From contig CANMSO010000007.1 in the NCBI GenBank assembly GCA_947500545.1, positions 1 through 64,000 on the forward strand: a DNA stretch of 64,000 bases, in the 5' to 3' direction. This DNA is from an uncultured Aquimarina sp. Its GTDB lineage: Bacteria > Bacteroidota > Bacteroidia > Flavobacteriales > Flavobacteriaceae. Under the pieces are notes generated by a model, which made no database searches, was not told where the DNA came from, and saw only the letters and a list, made by a program, of their open reading frames with translations. Both the position numbers and the translations under genes were made by a program. Of this stretch, positions 54,282 to 63,229 are shown piece after piece. Each line of letters begins with the position of its first letter. The stretch's first letter is position 1.

Positions 54282-55358
54282 ATGAATAAAAATTATTATG
54301 CCATATTAATGGCTGGCGGAGTAGGATCTCGATTTTGGCCGGTAAGTACAACCGATTTTCCAAAGCAATTTCATGATATGTTGGGTACAGGAGAAACTTT
54401 GATTCAGCGTACATTTTCACGTTTGGCCAAAATAATTCCAACCGAAAACATATTTATACTTACGAATGAAAGGTACAACGATCTTGTCTTGGAACAGCTT
54501 CCTATGGCAGATCAACGGCAGGTGGTAACAGAACCCGCTATGCGTAATACTGCTCCCTGTATTTTATATGCTGCAATGAAAATTCAAAAGGAAAACCCAA
54601 ACGCAGTTATGGTAGTGGCCCCTAGTGATCATTGGATCGAAGATGAGGATGCCTTTGTATCAAATTTGGATCAATGTTTTACAGCTTGTTCTGAAAGTGA
54701 CATCCTAATGACGTTAGGAATTCAGCCTACTTTTCCTAATACGGGATATGGGTATATTCAATATAACAAAGAGGAAGATGCTATTAAAAAAGTAGCGCAG
54801 TTTACCGAAAAACCAGATTATAATACCGCAAAAACATTTTTAAATGCCGGTAATTATTTATGGAATGCCGGTATTTTTATCTGGAGTGTTAAAAGTATTG
54901 TAGATGCATTTGCAAGTTTTCAGAAAAAAATGACTTCTTTATTCGAAAAAGGAACAGATCTCTATAATACCGAAAATGAAAAGGATTTCATTTGTACAAA
55001 TTATCCCCTGGCAGAAAACATATCTATAGATTATGCAATTCTAGAAAAAGCTGAAAATGTATATGTACTGCCCGCCACTTTTGATTGGAATGATTTAGGT
55101 ACATGGGGCTCGCTATATGAAAAATTAGATAAAACCATTGATAATAACGCTGTTGTAAATGCTCGTGTACTTTCTCAGGAAGCTACTGGTAATATGATTA
55201 GAACCTCAAAGGATAAAATTGTAGTTGTAGACGGACTAGAAGATTATATCATTGTAGATAAAGAAGATGTGCTTTTGATCTATCCTAAAAAGAAGGAACA
55301 GGACATCAAAGAAGTACTTAAGAAAATAAAAGAAACATACGGAGAACAATACGGATAA
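54282..55358 (+). CDS. manC: Mannose-1-phosphate guanylyltransferase
   Basis: This 358-residue cytoplasmic nucleotidyltransferase makes GDP-mannose for polysaccharide and glycan synthesis. It has the pyrophosphorylase signature LMAGGVGSRFWPVS (near 9-22), VVAPSDHWI (near 110), FTEKP (near 170) and NAGIFIWS (near 190). It lacks the C-terminal isomerase domain of the bifunctional enzymes. The ATG at 54282 is preferred over the TTG at 54276, which overlaps the stop of the upstream gene; spacing is 2 bases. The following gene starts 4 bases after its stop, so the three genes form one unit. Confidence 0.92.
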   Translation: MNKNYYAILMAGGVGSRFWPVSTTDFPKQFHDMLGTGETLIQRTFSRLAKIIPTENIFILTNERYNDLVLEQLPMADQRQVVTEPAMRNTAPCILYAAMKIQKENPNAVMVVAPSDHWIEDEDAFVSNLDQCFTACSESDILMTLGIQPTFPNTGYGYIQYNKEEDAIKKVAQFTEKPDYNTAKTFLNAGNYLWNAGIFIWSVKSIVDAFASFQKKMTSLFEKGTDLYNTENEKDFICTNYPLAENISIDYAILEKAENVYVLPATFDWNDLGTWGSLYEKLDKTIDNNAVVNARVLSQEATGNMIRTSKDKIVVVDGLEDYIIVDKEDVLLIYPKKKEQDIKEVLKKIKETYGEQYG

Positions 55359-55362
55359 ACCA

Positions 55363-56808
55363 ATGGAAGAAAACACAAATCAACCAATTCCTAATAAAGA
55401 AGAGGTTACTGAATCTGTTAAAAGAGATGCCAAAGGTCTTTTTGCAAGTATTAATAAATTTCTTAGAGAATTATTAAATATTAGAGCAGAAACGGATAAG
55501 GATCAAACTATTGAGGACGTCAAAAATGATATTCCGTTTAAGGGGCATAATGCCTGGATTCTTATTTTCTCTGTATTTGTGGCATCCATTGGTCTTAATG
55601 TAAGTTCTACTGCAGTGGTGATCGGGGCCATGTTAATTTCTCCATTAATGGGGCCAATTGTAGGTGTTGGATTATCTATTGCTATTAATGATATTGATAC
55701 CTTAAGAAGATCATTGGTTAATCTAGGAGTGATGGTAGGATTGAGTGTACTTGCCGCTACGTTATATTTCTGGGTGTCTCCCTTGACCGAACTCACTCCG
55801 GAGCTCGAGGCCAGAACAGCACCTACAATCCTAGATGTACTGGTAGCGGTTTTTGGTGGTTTGGCTTTGATTGTTGCTAAATCTAAGAAAGGAACAATGC
55901 CTAATGCTATAGCGGGAGTGGCAATTGCTACGGCTTTAATGCCGCCTTTATGTACCGTTGGATATGGTATTGCCGTTTGGGAGCCTGATTTTTTTCTAGG
56001 GGCCTTATATTTATTTGGTATTAATGCAACTTTTATCGCACTATCTACCTTTATCGTTGCAAAATTATTGCGTTTTCCAATGTTACGTTATGCAAATTCT
56101 GCAAAAAGAAAACGTACAGCGCAATTAGCTTCTTTACTGGCGGTATTGGTTATGATCCCTGCGAGCTGGACATTCTATGTAACGCTACAAGAAAGTAATG
56201 CAGAACATGATTATAAAATTTTTCTGGAAAACGAGATCGAAGCCAATGAAAATTTGTATCTGAGAAAAGATTTTTATAATTATAATGAGAAAACTATAAA
56301 GTTATATTTTGATGGAGAAATTCCTGATGCTATAGTGAGTGATCTTAAAAACGAAATCAAAAAGTATGATGATCTTGATGACTTTGAATTAACTGTTAAT
56401 GGTAACAAATCAAGGGGGCTTGATCAAGTATCAAAAGCGTACGATCGTGCAATTGTTGAGCTTGATCGTTTGGAAAAGGAGAATAATAATTTATTAGATG
56501 AAATCGAGGACCTTAAAATCGAGATTGCTGGCTTAGAAACCAACTTAAGAGAGGCTAATAAAGTGGTTCCTGTAAAAGTGTTGCCTTACTTTAATATCTC
56601 TAAAGATGCTAAAATAAGATTTCCTGATTTGGCAGAATTGGGTTATGGTGAGGTATTGCGGTCAAATTTCTTAAAAGTAGATACAGTAAAAGTAATCTTT
56701 CCAAAATGGAAATTTCAAGTATCGGATAGCTTGAATACTATACGTGTAAATTCACTTCATGAATGGATTACCAAGGAGATGAAGGCAGATACATTGTATG
56801 TAGAGTAA
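55363..56808 (+). CDS. DUF389-family membrane protein
   Basis: This 481-residue inner-membrane protein has its DUF389 core in residues about 60-270, with roughly six hydrophobic segments. The conserved stretches are AVVIGAMLISPLMGPIVG (near 83) and ALMPPLCTVGYG (near 190). After the membrane part comes a long soluble domain (about 280-480) with a predicted coiled coil (DRLEKENNNLLDEIEDLK near 370). The function of the family is not established. It lies directly behind manC. Confidence 0.88.
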   Translation: MEENTNQPIPNKEEVTESVKRDAKGLFASINKFLRELLNIRAETDKDQTIEDVKNDIPFKGHNAWILIFSVFVASIGLNVSSTAVVIGAMLISPLMGPIVGVGLSIAINDIDTLRRSLVNLGVMVGLSVLAATLYFWVSPLTELTPELEARTAPTILDVLVAVFGGLALIVAKSKKGTMPNAIAGVAIATALMPPLCTVGYGIAVWEPDFFLGALYLFGINATFIALSTFIVAKLLRFPMLRYANSAKRKRTAQLASLLAVLVMIPASWTFYVTLQESNAEHDYKIFLENEIEANENLYLRKDFYNYNEKTIKLYFDGEIPDAIVSDLKNEIKKYDDLDDFELTVNGNKSRGLDQVSKAYDRAIVELDRLEKENNNLLDEIEDLKIEIAGLETNLREANKVVPVKVLPYFNISKDAKIRFPDLAELGYGEVLRSNFLKVDTVKVIFPKWKFQVSDSLNTIRVNSLHEWITKEMKADTLYVE

Positions 56809-56868
56809 AGATTTTATAAAGAAAATAAAGGATATATGTCCTTTGTACAGTTGTTGGCAATAATTTGA

Positions 56869-57651
56869 ATGAAAAAACTACAGAAGAAACATTTTTATAA
56901 ATATTTAATTGAAATCATCATCATTGTGATTGGTGTTTTAATTGCATTTTATTTAACTAATTGGGAAAATGAAATTGGAAAAAGAAAGACTGAAAAAGAA
57001 ATCATTTCTCAAATATATTTTGAACTAAATGATAACTTAATTGATTTAAAAAATGATTTTGAAATTCATAAAAACTCTTTTAAAAGTCAGTTAAGAGTTC
57101 AAAAATTCTTGGATAATAATAAAATTAGTTCCGATTCATTAATGATGGATTTTTATTGGATGACTAAAGAAGAATATATTTTCCCAAACACATCTGCATT
57201 CGAAAATTTAAAAAACGTTGGAATGAGTATTATAAAAAAAGACTCATTACGGGATTTAATAACTTTAGTTTATAATAATTACTTCCCTAGAATATCTAAA
57301 GGAGATAATTTACACCCAGATATAAATGAATATTTACATCCCTATGTCAAAAATAATTTCAAAGTCAACAGAAACGAAAACATTAAGTATACATTATTTC
57401 TTGGGGACTCTTTAAAAATTGATTATCCAAGAGATTTTGGAAATGGAATAAAGCAAGTTATAGGCTACATCCCGTTGAATAGTGAAAAATTAAGAAATGA
57501 TGAAGAGTTTAGGTTCCTTATTTCGGAAATATTGTATTTCAGAATATATAAAATTCATTACTATCAAACATCTATAATCAATGTTGAAAAAATACTAAGA
57601 CTGATTGAAAATGAATACCCAAAAATTATTGCCAATAATAGCTACGATTAA
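56869..57651 (+). CDS. DUF6090-like single-pass membrane protein
   Basis: This 260-residue protein has one N-terminal helix (about 12-31, LIEIIIIVIGVLIAFYL) followed by NWENE and a long charged helical/soluble domain. This layout, with a helix flanked by a YLIEI-type start and a NWE motif, is that of the DUF6090 group common in Bacteroidota. Function is unknown. It is more AT-rich and Lys/Asn/Ile-rich than its neighbours. It is bordered upstream by TTGTTGGCAATAATTTGA (56850-56867) and downstream by a stretch with a small inverted repeat, a setting that suggests a separately acquired cassette. Confidence 0.7.
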   Translation: MKKLQKKHFYKYLIEIIIIVIGVLIAFYLTNWENEIGKRKTEKEIISQIYFELNDNLIDLKNDFEIHKNSFKSQLRVQKFLDNNKISSDSLMMDFYWMTKEEYIFPNTSAFENLKNVGMSIIKKDSLRDLITLVYNNYFPRISKGDNLHPDINEYLHPYVKNNFKVNRNENIKYTLFLGDSLKIDYPRDFGNGIKQVIGYIPLNSEKLRNDEEFRFLISEILYFRIYKIHYYQTSIINVEKILRLIENEYPKIIANNSYD

Positions 57652-57739
57652 TACTGTTTTTATTACTTAAACGAAGGTCAAGAGCTTTAACCGAGCCCGC
57701 CAAAACTTTTGATTTGGCTTTAATAATGAAAAAATATAA

Positions 57740-57760
57740 CCTGTCTACCGACAGGCAGGC
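57740..57760. repeat. Short hairpin repeat (CCTGTC-TACC-GACAGG-CAGGC)
   Basis: A perfect 6-base inverted repeat (57740-57745 and 57750-57755) with a TACC loop is followed by CAGGC. I remember near-identical short GC-rich palindromes scattered between genes in flavobacterial genomes, but only one copy is in this window. It lies in the 206-base gap between the DUF6090 and AraC genes, which contains no gene. Confidence 0.5.
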
Positions 57761-57857
57761 AAAATATATAGCTGTGGCTAAGTGCTTAATCAGAAATTAA
57801 TGACTTTTTAACCCCATACTAAGCATTGCCAAGACGTTAAAACGAACAATACTTTTT

Positions 57858-58688
57858 TTGATATTTGAAACGTACATATTAGCAAAACCTTTAGATAATC
57901 TGATCGAATCAGTTTTCTATTTTAAAAACTTTCAACCCGATCATTCTATAGAACGGGTTGTCCCAACAGGGCATTTGTTTATTATTTTTGAATTAGACGG
58001 AATTCCCAGAAATACGTTTGATAATAAAACGCTTCAACCCAATGCTACTTTTGAGCAAGTGTGGATTTCAGGAATGCACAAAAATTATCTTTCAATTTCT
58101 GCTCATCAGGATTCAGAAATGCTGGTTATTCAATTTAAACCTAATGGATCACATCCCTTTTTACACATTCCAGTTCAGGAACTAAACAACAAAGTAATAG
58201 CGGCGCAAGATATTTTGGGAGGCGAAATTTTAGATTTGAGAAAAGCGGTTATGGAAAAAGAAATAGTTGTTGAGAAATTCAAAACTGTAGAGACATGGTT
58301 GCATAATCGATTTAATGCAAATAAGATTGCTCCAAAAGAGTTAGTGACGATCGTTGATAAATTGAAGATTGGATCGTTTACAGAACACAGCGAGATAGTG
58401 TCATTATACCCTAAAACTCAAAAACACTTAATAGAACAATTTAAAAAGTATTGCGGTTTGACCCCCAAAGTATTTCATAGAATATTTCGATTCAATGAAA
58501 TTTTGCAACAAATACACGCCAAACAAAATATAGCATGGTCGCAAATAGCTTATCAATTTGGTTATACAGATCAATCCCATTTTATTAAAGAATTCAAAGA
58601 ATTTTCAGGATTTAATCCTCAAGAATTCATTACAGCAGAGTATAACAAAGAACAGCCCAATTTCTTCCCATTAGATAAAAAGGGTTAA
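57858..58688 (+). CDS. AraC-family transcriptional regulator
   Basis: This 276-residue regulator has an N-terminal domain (about 1-150) of the AraC ligand-binding type, with GHLFIIFELDG near 38. The C-terminal double helix-turn-helix (about 185-265) contains QIAYQFGYTDQSHFIKEFK (near 234), the second-helix signature. The frame opens with a TTG at 57858 and has no nearby ATG; homologues begin close to this point, so the TTG start is plausible. It probably controls the next gene or genes (SRPBCC and DUF4287/DUF5655 proteins), which lie on the same strand. Confidence 0.88.
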   Translation: MIFETYILAKPLDNLIESVFYFKNFQPDHSIERVVPTGHLFIIFELDGIPRNTFDNKTLQPNATFEQVWISGMHKNYLSISAHQDSEMLVIQFKPNGSHPFLHIPVQELNNKVIAAQDILGGEILDLRKAVMEKEIVVEKFKTVETWLHNRFNANKIAPKELVTIVDKLKIGSFTEHSEIVSLYPKTQKHLIEQFKKYCGLTPKVFHRIFRFNEILQQIHAKQNIAWSQIAYQFGYTDQSHFIKEFKEFSGFNPQEFITAEYNKEQPNFFPLDKKG

Positions 58689-58745
58689 TTTTTTACTATC
58701 TTATTTTACATCGATTTCAGTAATTTGTTATTTATACAAATCGTT

Positions 58746-59330
58746 ATGAGGAAATCAGTTTTATATTTGATTACTTTATTATTTCCCATTATTCAATATG
58801 CTCAGAATGTCAGTGAATCACATGTAAATAGGACCGTTTCAGTAGTAGATTCAACACAAAGCAACAATATGGTGTTGATTCAAACCTTTGAAGTTAAGGC
58901 AACTTTGGATCAAGTTTGGGATGCCTATACAACCAAAAAAGGTTGGGAAAGTTGGGTAGCCCCTGTAGCAGAAGTTGATTTTAAAATAGGAGGGCATATA
59001 CAAACCAATTATGATAAGAATGCAAAAATTGGGGACAAAGGAACTATTCGTCTTCATATTATTAATTATGTTCCTAATAAAATGATCACCCTACAGGCTG
59101 AAGTGACAGATAATTTTCCGGCTATTATGAAGAAAGATGCTAAGAACTTATTTAATGTCATTGTATTTGAAGAGACCCAAACGAATACCGCAAAGATCAC
59201 TTCGTATGGGATTGGGTATAGGAAAAGCGCAGAATATATAAAGATGATGAAATTTTTTATCTCTGGAAACGAAGCGAGTCATCAACAACTGATTTCGTAT
59301 TTAGAATCGGGACAACAAACAAAATTTTAG
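58746..59330 (+). CDS. Exported SRPBCC/AHSA1-type protein
   Basis: This 194-residue protein has a signal peptide (about 1-20, ending QYAQ) and an SRPBCC (START-like) ligand-binding fold. It shows the AHSA1-like pattern VKATLDQVWDAYTTKKGWESW (split over about 47-67) and FKIGGHIQTNY (near 76). I start it at ATG 58746; the longer TTG frame from 58725 would place charged and hydrophobic residues before the signal. The ligand is unknown. It is placed between the AraC regulator and a DUF4287 gene, the latter following after 2 bases. Confidence 0.82.
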   Translation: MRKSVLYLITLLFPIIQYAQNVSESHVNRTVSVVDSTQSNNMVLIQTFEVKATLDQVWDAYTTKKGWESWVAPVAEVDFKIGGHIQTNYDKNAKIGDKGTIRLHIINYVPNKMITLQAEVTDNFPAIMKKDAKNLFNVIVFEETQTNTAKITSYGIGYRKSAEYIKMMKFFISGNEASHQQLISYLESGQQTKF

Positions 59331-59332
59331 TT

Positions 59333-59875
59333 ATGGATAAAGCACTACAAACAATGATTGATAATATGCCAGAAAAAACTGGAAAATCATTAAATGAATG
59401 GAAATTGATATTAAAAGAAAAATCTTTTGTAAAGCATTCTGAAGGAGTAAAGTATCTAAAAGAAGAACATAACGTTACTCATGGATTTGCAAATACGATT
59501 GTGACGTTGTCCAAAGATGAAAAAGAAACGCCTGATGATCTTATCGAAAATCAGTATAAAGGAAAAGAAGGGCTAAAGCCTATTTATGAGAAGTTAATTT
59601 CTCTGGTAAAAACTTTAGGTACAGACGTTATTATCACACCAAAAAAAGGAAGTGTGAGTGTTATTAGAAAAAAGCAATTCACTTTAATAAAACCAGCTAC
59701 CAGAACAAGAATTGATTTAGGGCTAAAACTAAAAGATAAACCTATAACCAATAGACTAGAAAATTCTGGACCCTTTGGAACTATGTGTACACATAGAGTT
59801 AAGATAACAACTATAGAAGAAATAGATGATGAGCTAAAACAATGGATTGAAGAAGCGTATCAAAAGGCAAATTAA
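59333..59875 (+). CDS. DUF4287/DUF5655 domain protein
   Basis: This 180-residue cytoplasmic protein has an N-terminal DUF4287 domain (about 1-58, with MPEKTGKSLNEW and HGFANTIV). A C-terminal DUF5655 domain follows (about 72-178, with PIYEKLISLV and KKGSVSVIRKKQFTLIKP). The second domain is a presumed transport- or nucleic-acid-associated fold of unknown role. The gene starts 2 bases after the SRPBCC stop and ends 22 bases from the convergent ABC ATPase gene. Confidence 0.85.
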   Translation: MDKALQTMIDNMPEKTGKSLNEWKLILKEKSFVKHSEGVKYLKEEHNVTHGFANTIVTLSKDEKETPDDLIENQYKGKEGLKPIYEKLISLVKTLGTDVIITPKKGSVSVIRKKQFTLIKPATRTRIDLGLKLKDKPITNRLENSGPFGTMCTHRVKITTIEEIDDELKQWIEEAYQKAN

Positions 59876-59897
59876 TTTTTTAAGGTAATTGATTAGG

Positions 59898-60662
59898 TTA
59901 CAACCCTTTTAATTGTGCATCACGCACTTTTTTAAATAGATTTGAAGAGTATACAAAATCTGTAACGGCTTTATTATCTGTTTGGAAAATCTGACTCTTA
60001 TCACCTTCCCATTCTAAATGTCCATTTTTAAGAAAAACGATTTTTTCTCCAATTTCCATTACCGAATTCATATCGTGAGTATTGATTACAGTAGTAATAT
60101 CGTTTTCCTCGGTGATTTCTTTAATTAGATTGTCGATTACGATAGCCGTTCTAGGATCAAGTCCAGAGTTAGGCTCATCGCAGAATAAGTATTTTGGTCT
60201 GGTTACAATTGCACGTGCTATAGCAACACGTTTTTGCATTCCACCACTAATTTCAGACGGAAGCTTGTTATTAGCGTTTTCTAGATTTACTCTATCCAAT
60301 ACCTCATTTACTCTATCCTGCATTTCTTCCTTCTTTTGCCTGCTAAACATCATAAGAGGAAACATCACATTTTCCTCAACAGTCATAGAATCAAACAAAG
60401 CACTCCCTTGAAAAACCATTCCCATTTGCTCTCTTAGATCTCTTTGTTGTTGTTCATTAAGTTCAGAATAGGTAGCACCGTCATAACAAATGGCTCCCTT
60501 TTCTGGAGTAAAAAGACCAAGTAAACATTTTAAGAAAACCGTTTTACCACTACCACTGGTACCAATGATCAGATTGGTTTTACCACGATCAAATGATGTA
60601 GTAATTCCCTTTAGGATCTCTTCCCCGTTAAAACCTTTATGTAGATTGGTAACTTCTATCAT
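59898..60662 (-). CDS. ABC transporter ATP-binding protein, MlaF-like
   Basis: This 254-residue ATPase has Walker A GTSGSGKT (near 38), a Q-loop in MVFQGSALFDSMTVEEN (near 82), signature EISGGMQKRVAIARA (near 136) and Walker B YLFCDEPNSGLDP (near 160). I start it at ATG 60662 (MIEVTNLHKGF). An extra 20 residues would be added by starting at 60722, but this would overlap the permease gene and is unlike the family. The stop of the permease and this ATG overlap by one base (TAATG). With the permease it forms an Mla-type phospholipid/lipid transport pair at the inner membrane. Confidence 0.9.
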   Translation of the reverse strand: MIEVTNLHKGFNGEEILKGITTSFDRGKTNLIIGTSGSGKTVFLKCLLGLFTPEKGAICYDGATYSELNEQQQRDLREQMGMVFQGSALFDSMTVEENVMFPLMMFSRQKKEEMQDRVNEVLDRVNLENANNKLPSEISGGMQKRVAIARAIVTRPKYLFCDEPNSGLDPRTAIVIDNLIKEITEENDITTVINTHDMNSVMEIGEKIVFLKNGHLEWEGDKSQIFQTDNKAVTDFVYSSNLFKKVRDAQLKGL

Positions 60663-61399
60663 TAGCTTAGTAGTAATTGAGTGAGTACATAATTTGATAT
60701 AATAATAACCACTGTGGTCCAAACAAAGGCAGAAGTACTTGCTTTACCAACTTCTAAGGCACCACCTTTCATATAATATCCATGAAAAGAGGGTATAGTT
60801 GCTAATAAAAACGAATACAAAAAGGTTTTTATAAATGCATATACCAGATGATAAGGGATAAACTCTTCTCTAAGCCCGGTCAAAAAATCTGTACTTGAAA
60901 CAAAGCCTCCATATACCCCCGCGATGTATGCTCCAAATATACCAGTAAACATTGCTATTGCAATCACAAAAGGATAGGTAAGCATTGCTATAATCTTTGG
61001 GAAAACTAAATAGTTAAGAGAATTGATACCCATAACTTCTAGTGCATCGATTTGTTCGGTAACTCTCATTGTTCCAATGCTAGAGGTAATAAATGAACCT
61101 ACTTTACCCGCCATAATTACTGAAATAAAAGTAGGGGCAAATTCCAGGATTACTGATTGTCTGGATGCAAAGGCAATAAGTTTTTTGGGAATTAAAGGGT
61201 TGTTAAGGTTAAGCGCTGTTTGTATAGCAACAACTGCTCCAATAAAGAACGCCAGAAATACTGTGATACCCAAAGAACCAATAATTAGGTCGTCTATTTC
61301 TTTGAATATTAGATTTCTAATCACAGAACCTTTTGTCATTCGACTAAAAATTCCCTTCAACATTAAAAAGTAACGACCGATATCGTCTAGATAAAACAT
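60662..61399 (-). CDS. MlaE-family ABC transporter permease
   Basis: This 245-residue integral membrane protein of the MlaE/YrbE family has about five hydrophobic segments. Family motifs include VQTALNL-like AIQTALNLNNP (near 60), ILEFAPTFISVIMAGKVGS (near 85) and EQIDALEVMGINSL (near 115). It pairs with the ATPase above to move phospholipids or related lipids between the membranes; the MCE-domain partner is not in this window. The gene is divergent from pafA, with about 130 bases between. Confidence 0.92.
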   Translation of the reverse strand: MFYLDDIGRYFLMLKGIFSRMTKGSVIRNLIFKEIDDLIIGSLGITVFLAFFIGAVVAIQTALNLNNPLIPKKLIAFASRQSVILEFAPTFISVIMAGKVGSFITSSIGTMRVTEQIDALEVMGINSLNYLVFPKIIAMLTYPFVIAIAMFTGIFGAYIAGVYGGFVSSTDFLTGLREEFIPYHLVYAFIKTFLYSFLLATIPSFHGYYMKGGALEVGKASTSAFVWTTVVIIISNYVLTQLLLS

Positions 61400-61468
61400 A
61401 CGTTCTTTATTAGAAAGGCTAAAATAGAAAAAAAAATATCCACAGCATTTAACCTTGCATTAAAGTTT

Positions 61469-61476
61469 TACATTTG
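61469..61476 (+). promoter_or_regulatory. Candidate TAnnTTTG promoter box for pafA
   Basis: TACATTTG matches the TAnnTTTG consensus exactly and lies 58 bases before the pafA ATG in the divergent gap. A TTG at 61455-61457 is too close (11 bases) to be its -33 element, so the assignment rests on the single box. Confidence 0.45.
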
Positions 61477-61533
61477 CATAAATGCTATTTTCGCTGAACT
61501 TAAGATGAGTTCTTGTATCTAAACTAAAAAATA

Positions 61534-63168
61534 ATGACTAAGAAAGTATTTCTAATCACGTTGCTAACCGTATTGTCTATTACTTGTAAATCTCAGGAGT
61601 CTATTAATAGCTCCCCAAAACTTGTTGTTGGTATAGTGGTGGACCAAATGCGATATGACTATTTAACGCGCTTTTATAATCGATTTGGAGAAGGTGGTTT
61701 TAAACGTATGATTAATGAAGGGTATAATTGCAAAAATAACCATTTTAATTATGTACCTACTTATACTGGTCCGGGTCATACATCCATTTATACGGGAACA
61801 ACTCCACAAAATCACGGGGTGATTTCTAATAACTGGTATGATAAATTTAGTAAGAAGATGGTGTATTGTGCTAGTGATCCTTCAGTTAAAGCCGTAGGTT
61901 CTGATAGTGAATGGGAAAGAATGTCTCCGCACCGTATGAAAACAACTACGGTAACAGATCAAAATAGGTTGCATACTCAAGGTAAAGGAAAAACGATAGG
62001 AATTGCTATAAAAGATCGTGGAGCAATACTTCCTGCAGGGCATACTGCAAATGCAGCATATTGGTTTACTGGTAAAGATGAAGGTAAATGGATTACAAGT
62101 ACATTCTACAGAAATGATTTACCAAATTGGGTTAAAGATTTTAATACATCAGATAAAGCAGAATCTTATTTTAAAGAATGGAACACATTATATGATATTG
62201 ATACGTATGTCGAAAGTGGAGCAGATCTAAATACGTTTGAAGCCGGATATAAAGGAAAAGAGACCGCTACATTCCCTTATGACTTGGCTAAATTAAAAGA
62301 TCAAAATTTAGGATACGACATTATTAAGTCTTCTGCTTTTGGAAATAGCCTCACTGCAGATTTTGCGATTGAAGCAATTAGCGGTGAAAAATTGGGAGCA
62401 GATGAGGTAACCGATTTTCTTACTGTTAGTTTTTCTAGTACAGATTATGTAGGACACAATTTTGGAGTTAATTCTAAAGAGATTCAAGATACTTATTTGC
62501 GATTGGATAAAGATTTAGAACGATTTTTAAATGCTTTAGATGCCAAAGTAGGTAAGGGGCAATATACTGTTTTTCTAACAGCAGATCACGGAGCAGTTCA
62601 TGTACCATCATACCTGAAATCACTTAAAATACCAGCAGGTTATTTTAATCGAGATGTATTTACAAAAAAGGTTGAAGCATTTGTGAAGAACAAATTTAAG
62701 GTCGATAGTTTGATTGAGAATATGTCCAATAATCAAGTTTTTTTCAATTATGAAGTTGTATCAAAAAATGGAGTTAATGCTGAAGAACTTCAAAAATCCA
62801 TAGCACATTTTGTGTTACAGGAAGACCAAATTGATAAAGTATTCACCAGAAATCAGCTAGAATCAAGTAATTATACTTCTGGAATCGCACATTTAATACA
62901 AAAAGGGTTTAATCAAAAAAGAAGCGGAGATGTTGTTATTGTGTATGATCCTGCAACTATTATGTATTCTCGAACTGGATCTACTCATGGTAGTGGATTG
63001 ACATATGATACACATGCTCCTTTACTATTCTTTGGTAAGGGAATAAAAAAAGGAAGTACAGTTAAAGAGACGTATATTACAGATATAGCACCTACAATTT
63101 CAGCTATGTTAGGAATTGCATTTCCTAATGGTGCCACAGGGGATGTCTTATCTTTTGTATTAGAATGA
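61534..63168 (+). CDS. pafA: Alkaline phosphatase, PafA type
   Basis: This 544-residue exported phosphomonoesterase of the alkaline-phosphatase superfamily has a signal sequence with a lipobox-like LSITC (Cys near 18). The metal and nucleophile region reads VVDQMRYDYLTRF (near 34) and YTGPGH with Thr78 as the expected nucleophile. This agrees with the Thr nucleophile of the Chryseobacterium/Elizabethkingia PafA enzyme. Further metal-site motifs are FSSTDYVGHNFG (near 300) and LTADHGAVHVP (near 349), and SRTGSTHGSGLTYDTHAPL near 490 gives the last His. It is a single gene, transcribed toward a bidirectional terminator. Confidence 0.93.
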   Translation: MTKKVFLITLLTVLSITCKSQESINSSPKLVVGIVVDQMRYDYLTRFYNRFGEGGFKRMINEGYNCKNNHFNYVPTYTGPGHTSIYTGTTPQNHGVISNNWYDKFSKKMVYCASDPSVKAVGSDSEWERMSPHRMKTTTVTDQNRLHTQGKGKTIGIAIKDRGAILPAGHTANAAYWFTGKDEGKWITSTFYRNDLPNWVKDFNTSDKAESYFKEWNTLYDIDTYVESGADLNTFEAGYKGKETATFPYDLAKLKDQNLGYDIIKSSAFGNSLTADFAIEAISGEKLGADEVTDFLTVSFSSTDYVGHNFGVNSKEIQDTYLRLDKDLERFLNALDAKVGKGQYTVFLTADHGAVHVPSYLKSLKIPAGYFNRDVFTKKVEAFVKNKFKVDSLIENMSNNQVFFNYEVVSKNGVNAEELQKSIAHFVLQEDQIDKVFTRNQLESSNYTSGIAHLIQKGFNQKRSGDVVIVYDPATIMYSRTGSTHGSGLTYDTHAPLLFFGKGIKKGSTVKETYITDIAPTISAMLGIAFPNGATGDVLSFVLE

Positions 63169-63169
63169 A

Positions 63170-63218
63170 AATATTGTCAAGCTGAGTTTTTTAGATAAAC
63201 TAAGCTTGACTTAATATT
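63170..63218. terminator. Bidirectional terminator-like hairpin between convergent pafA and SDR genes
   Basis: A long stem-loop: GTCAAGCT (63176-63183) pairs with AGCTTGAC (63203-63210), continued after one mismatch by AGTTT/AAACT. Flanking AATATT copies (63170-63175 and 63213-63218) extend it. The loop is 7 bases. It fits between the two stop codons. A strong T-run is lacking on either side. Confidence 0.65.
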
Positions 63219-63229
63219 CAGAATATCTC

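Noticed and set aside
59898..60722. Longer start for the ABC ATPase (20 extra residues to 60722)
   Set aside because: It overlaps the permease gene by 60 bases; the ATG at 60662 overlaps the permease stop by one base and starts like the family.
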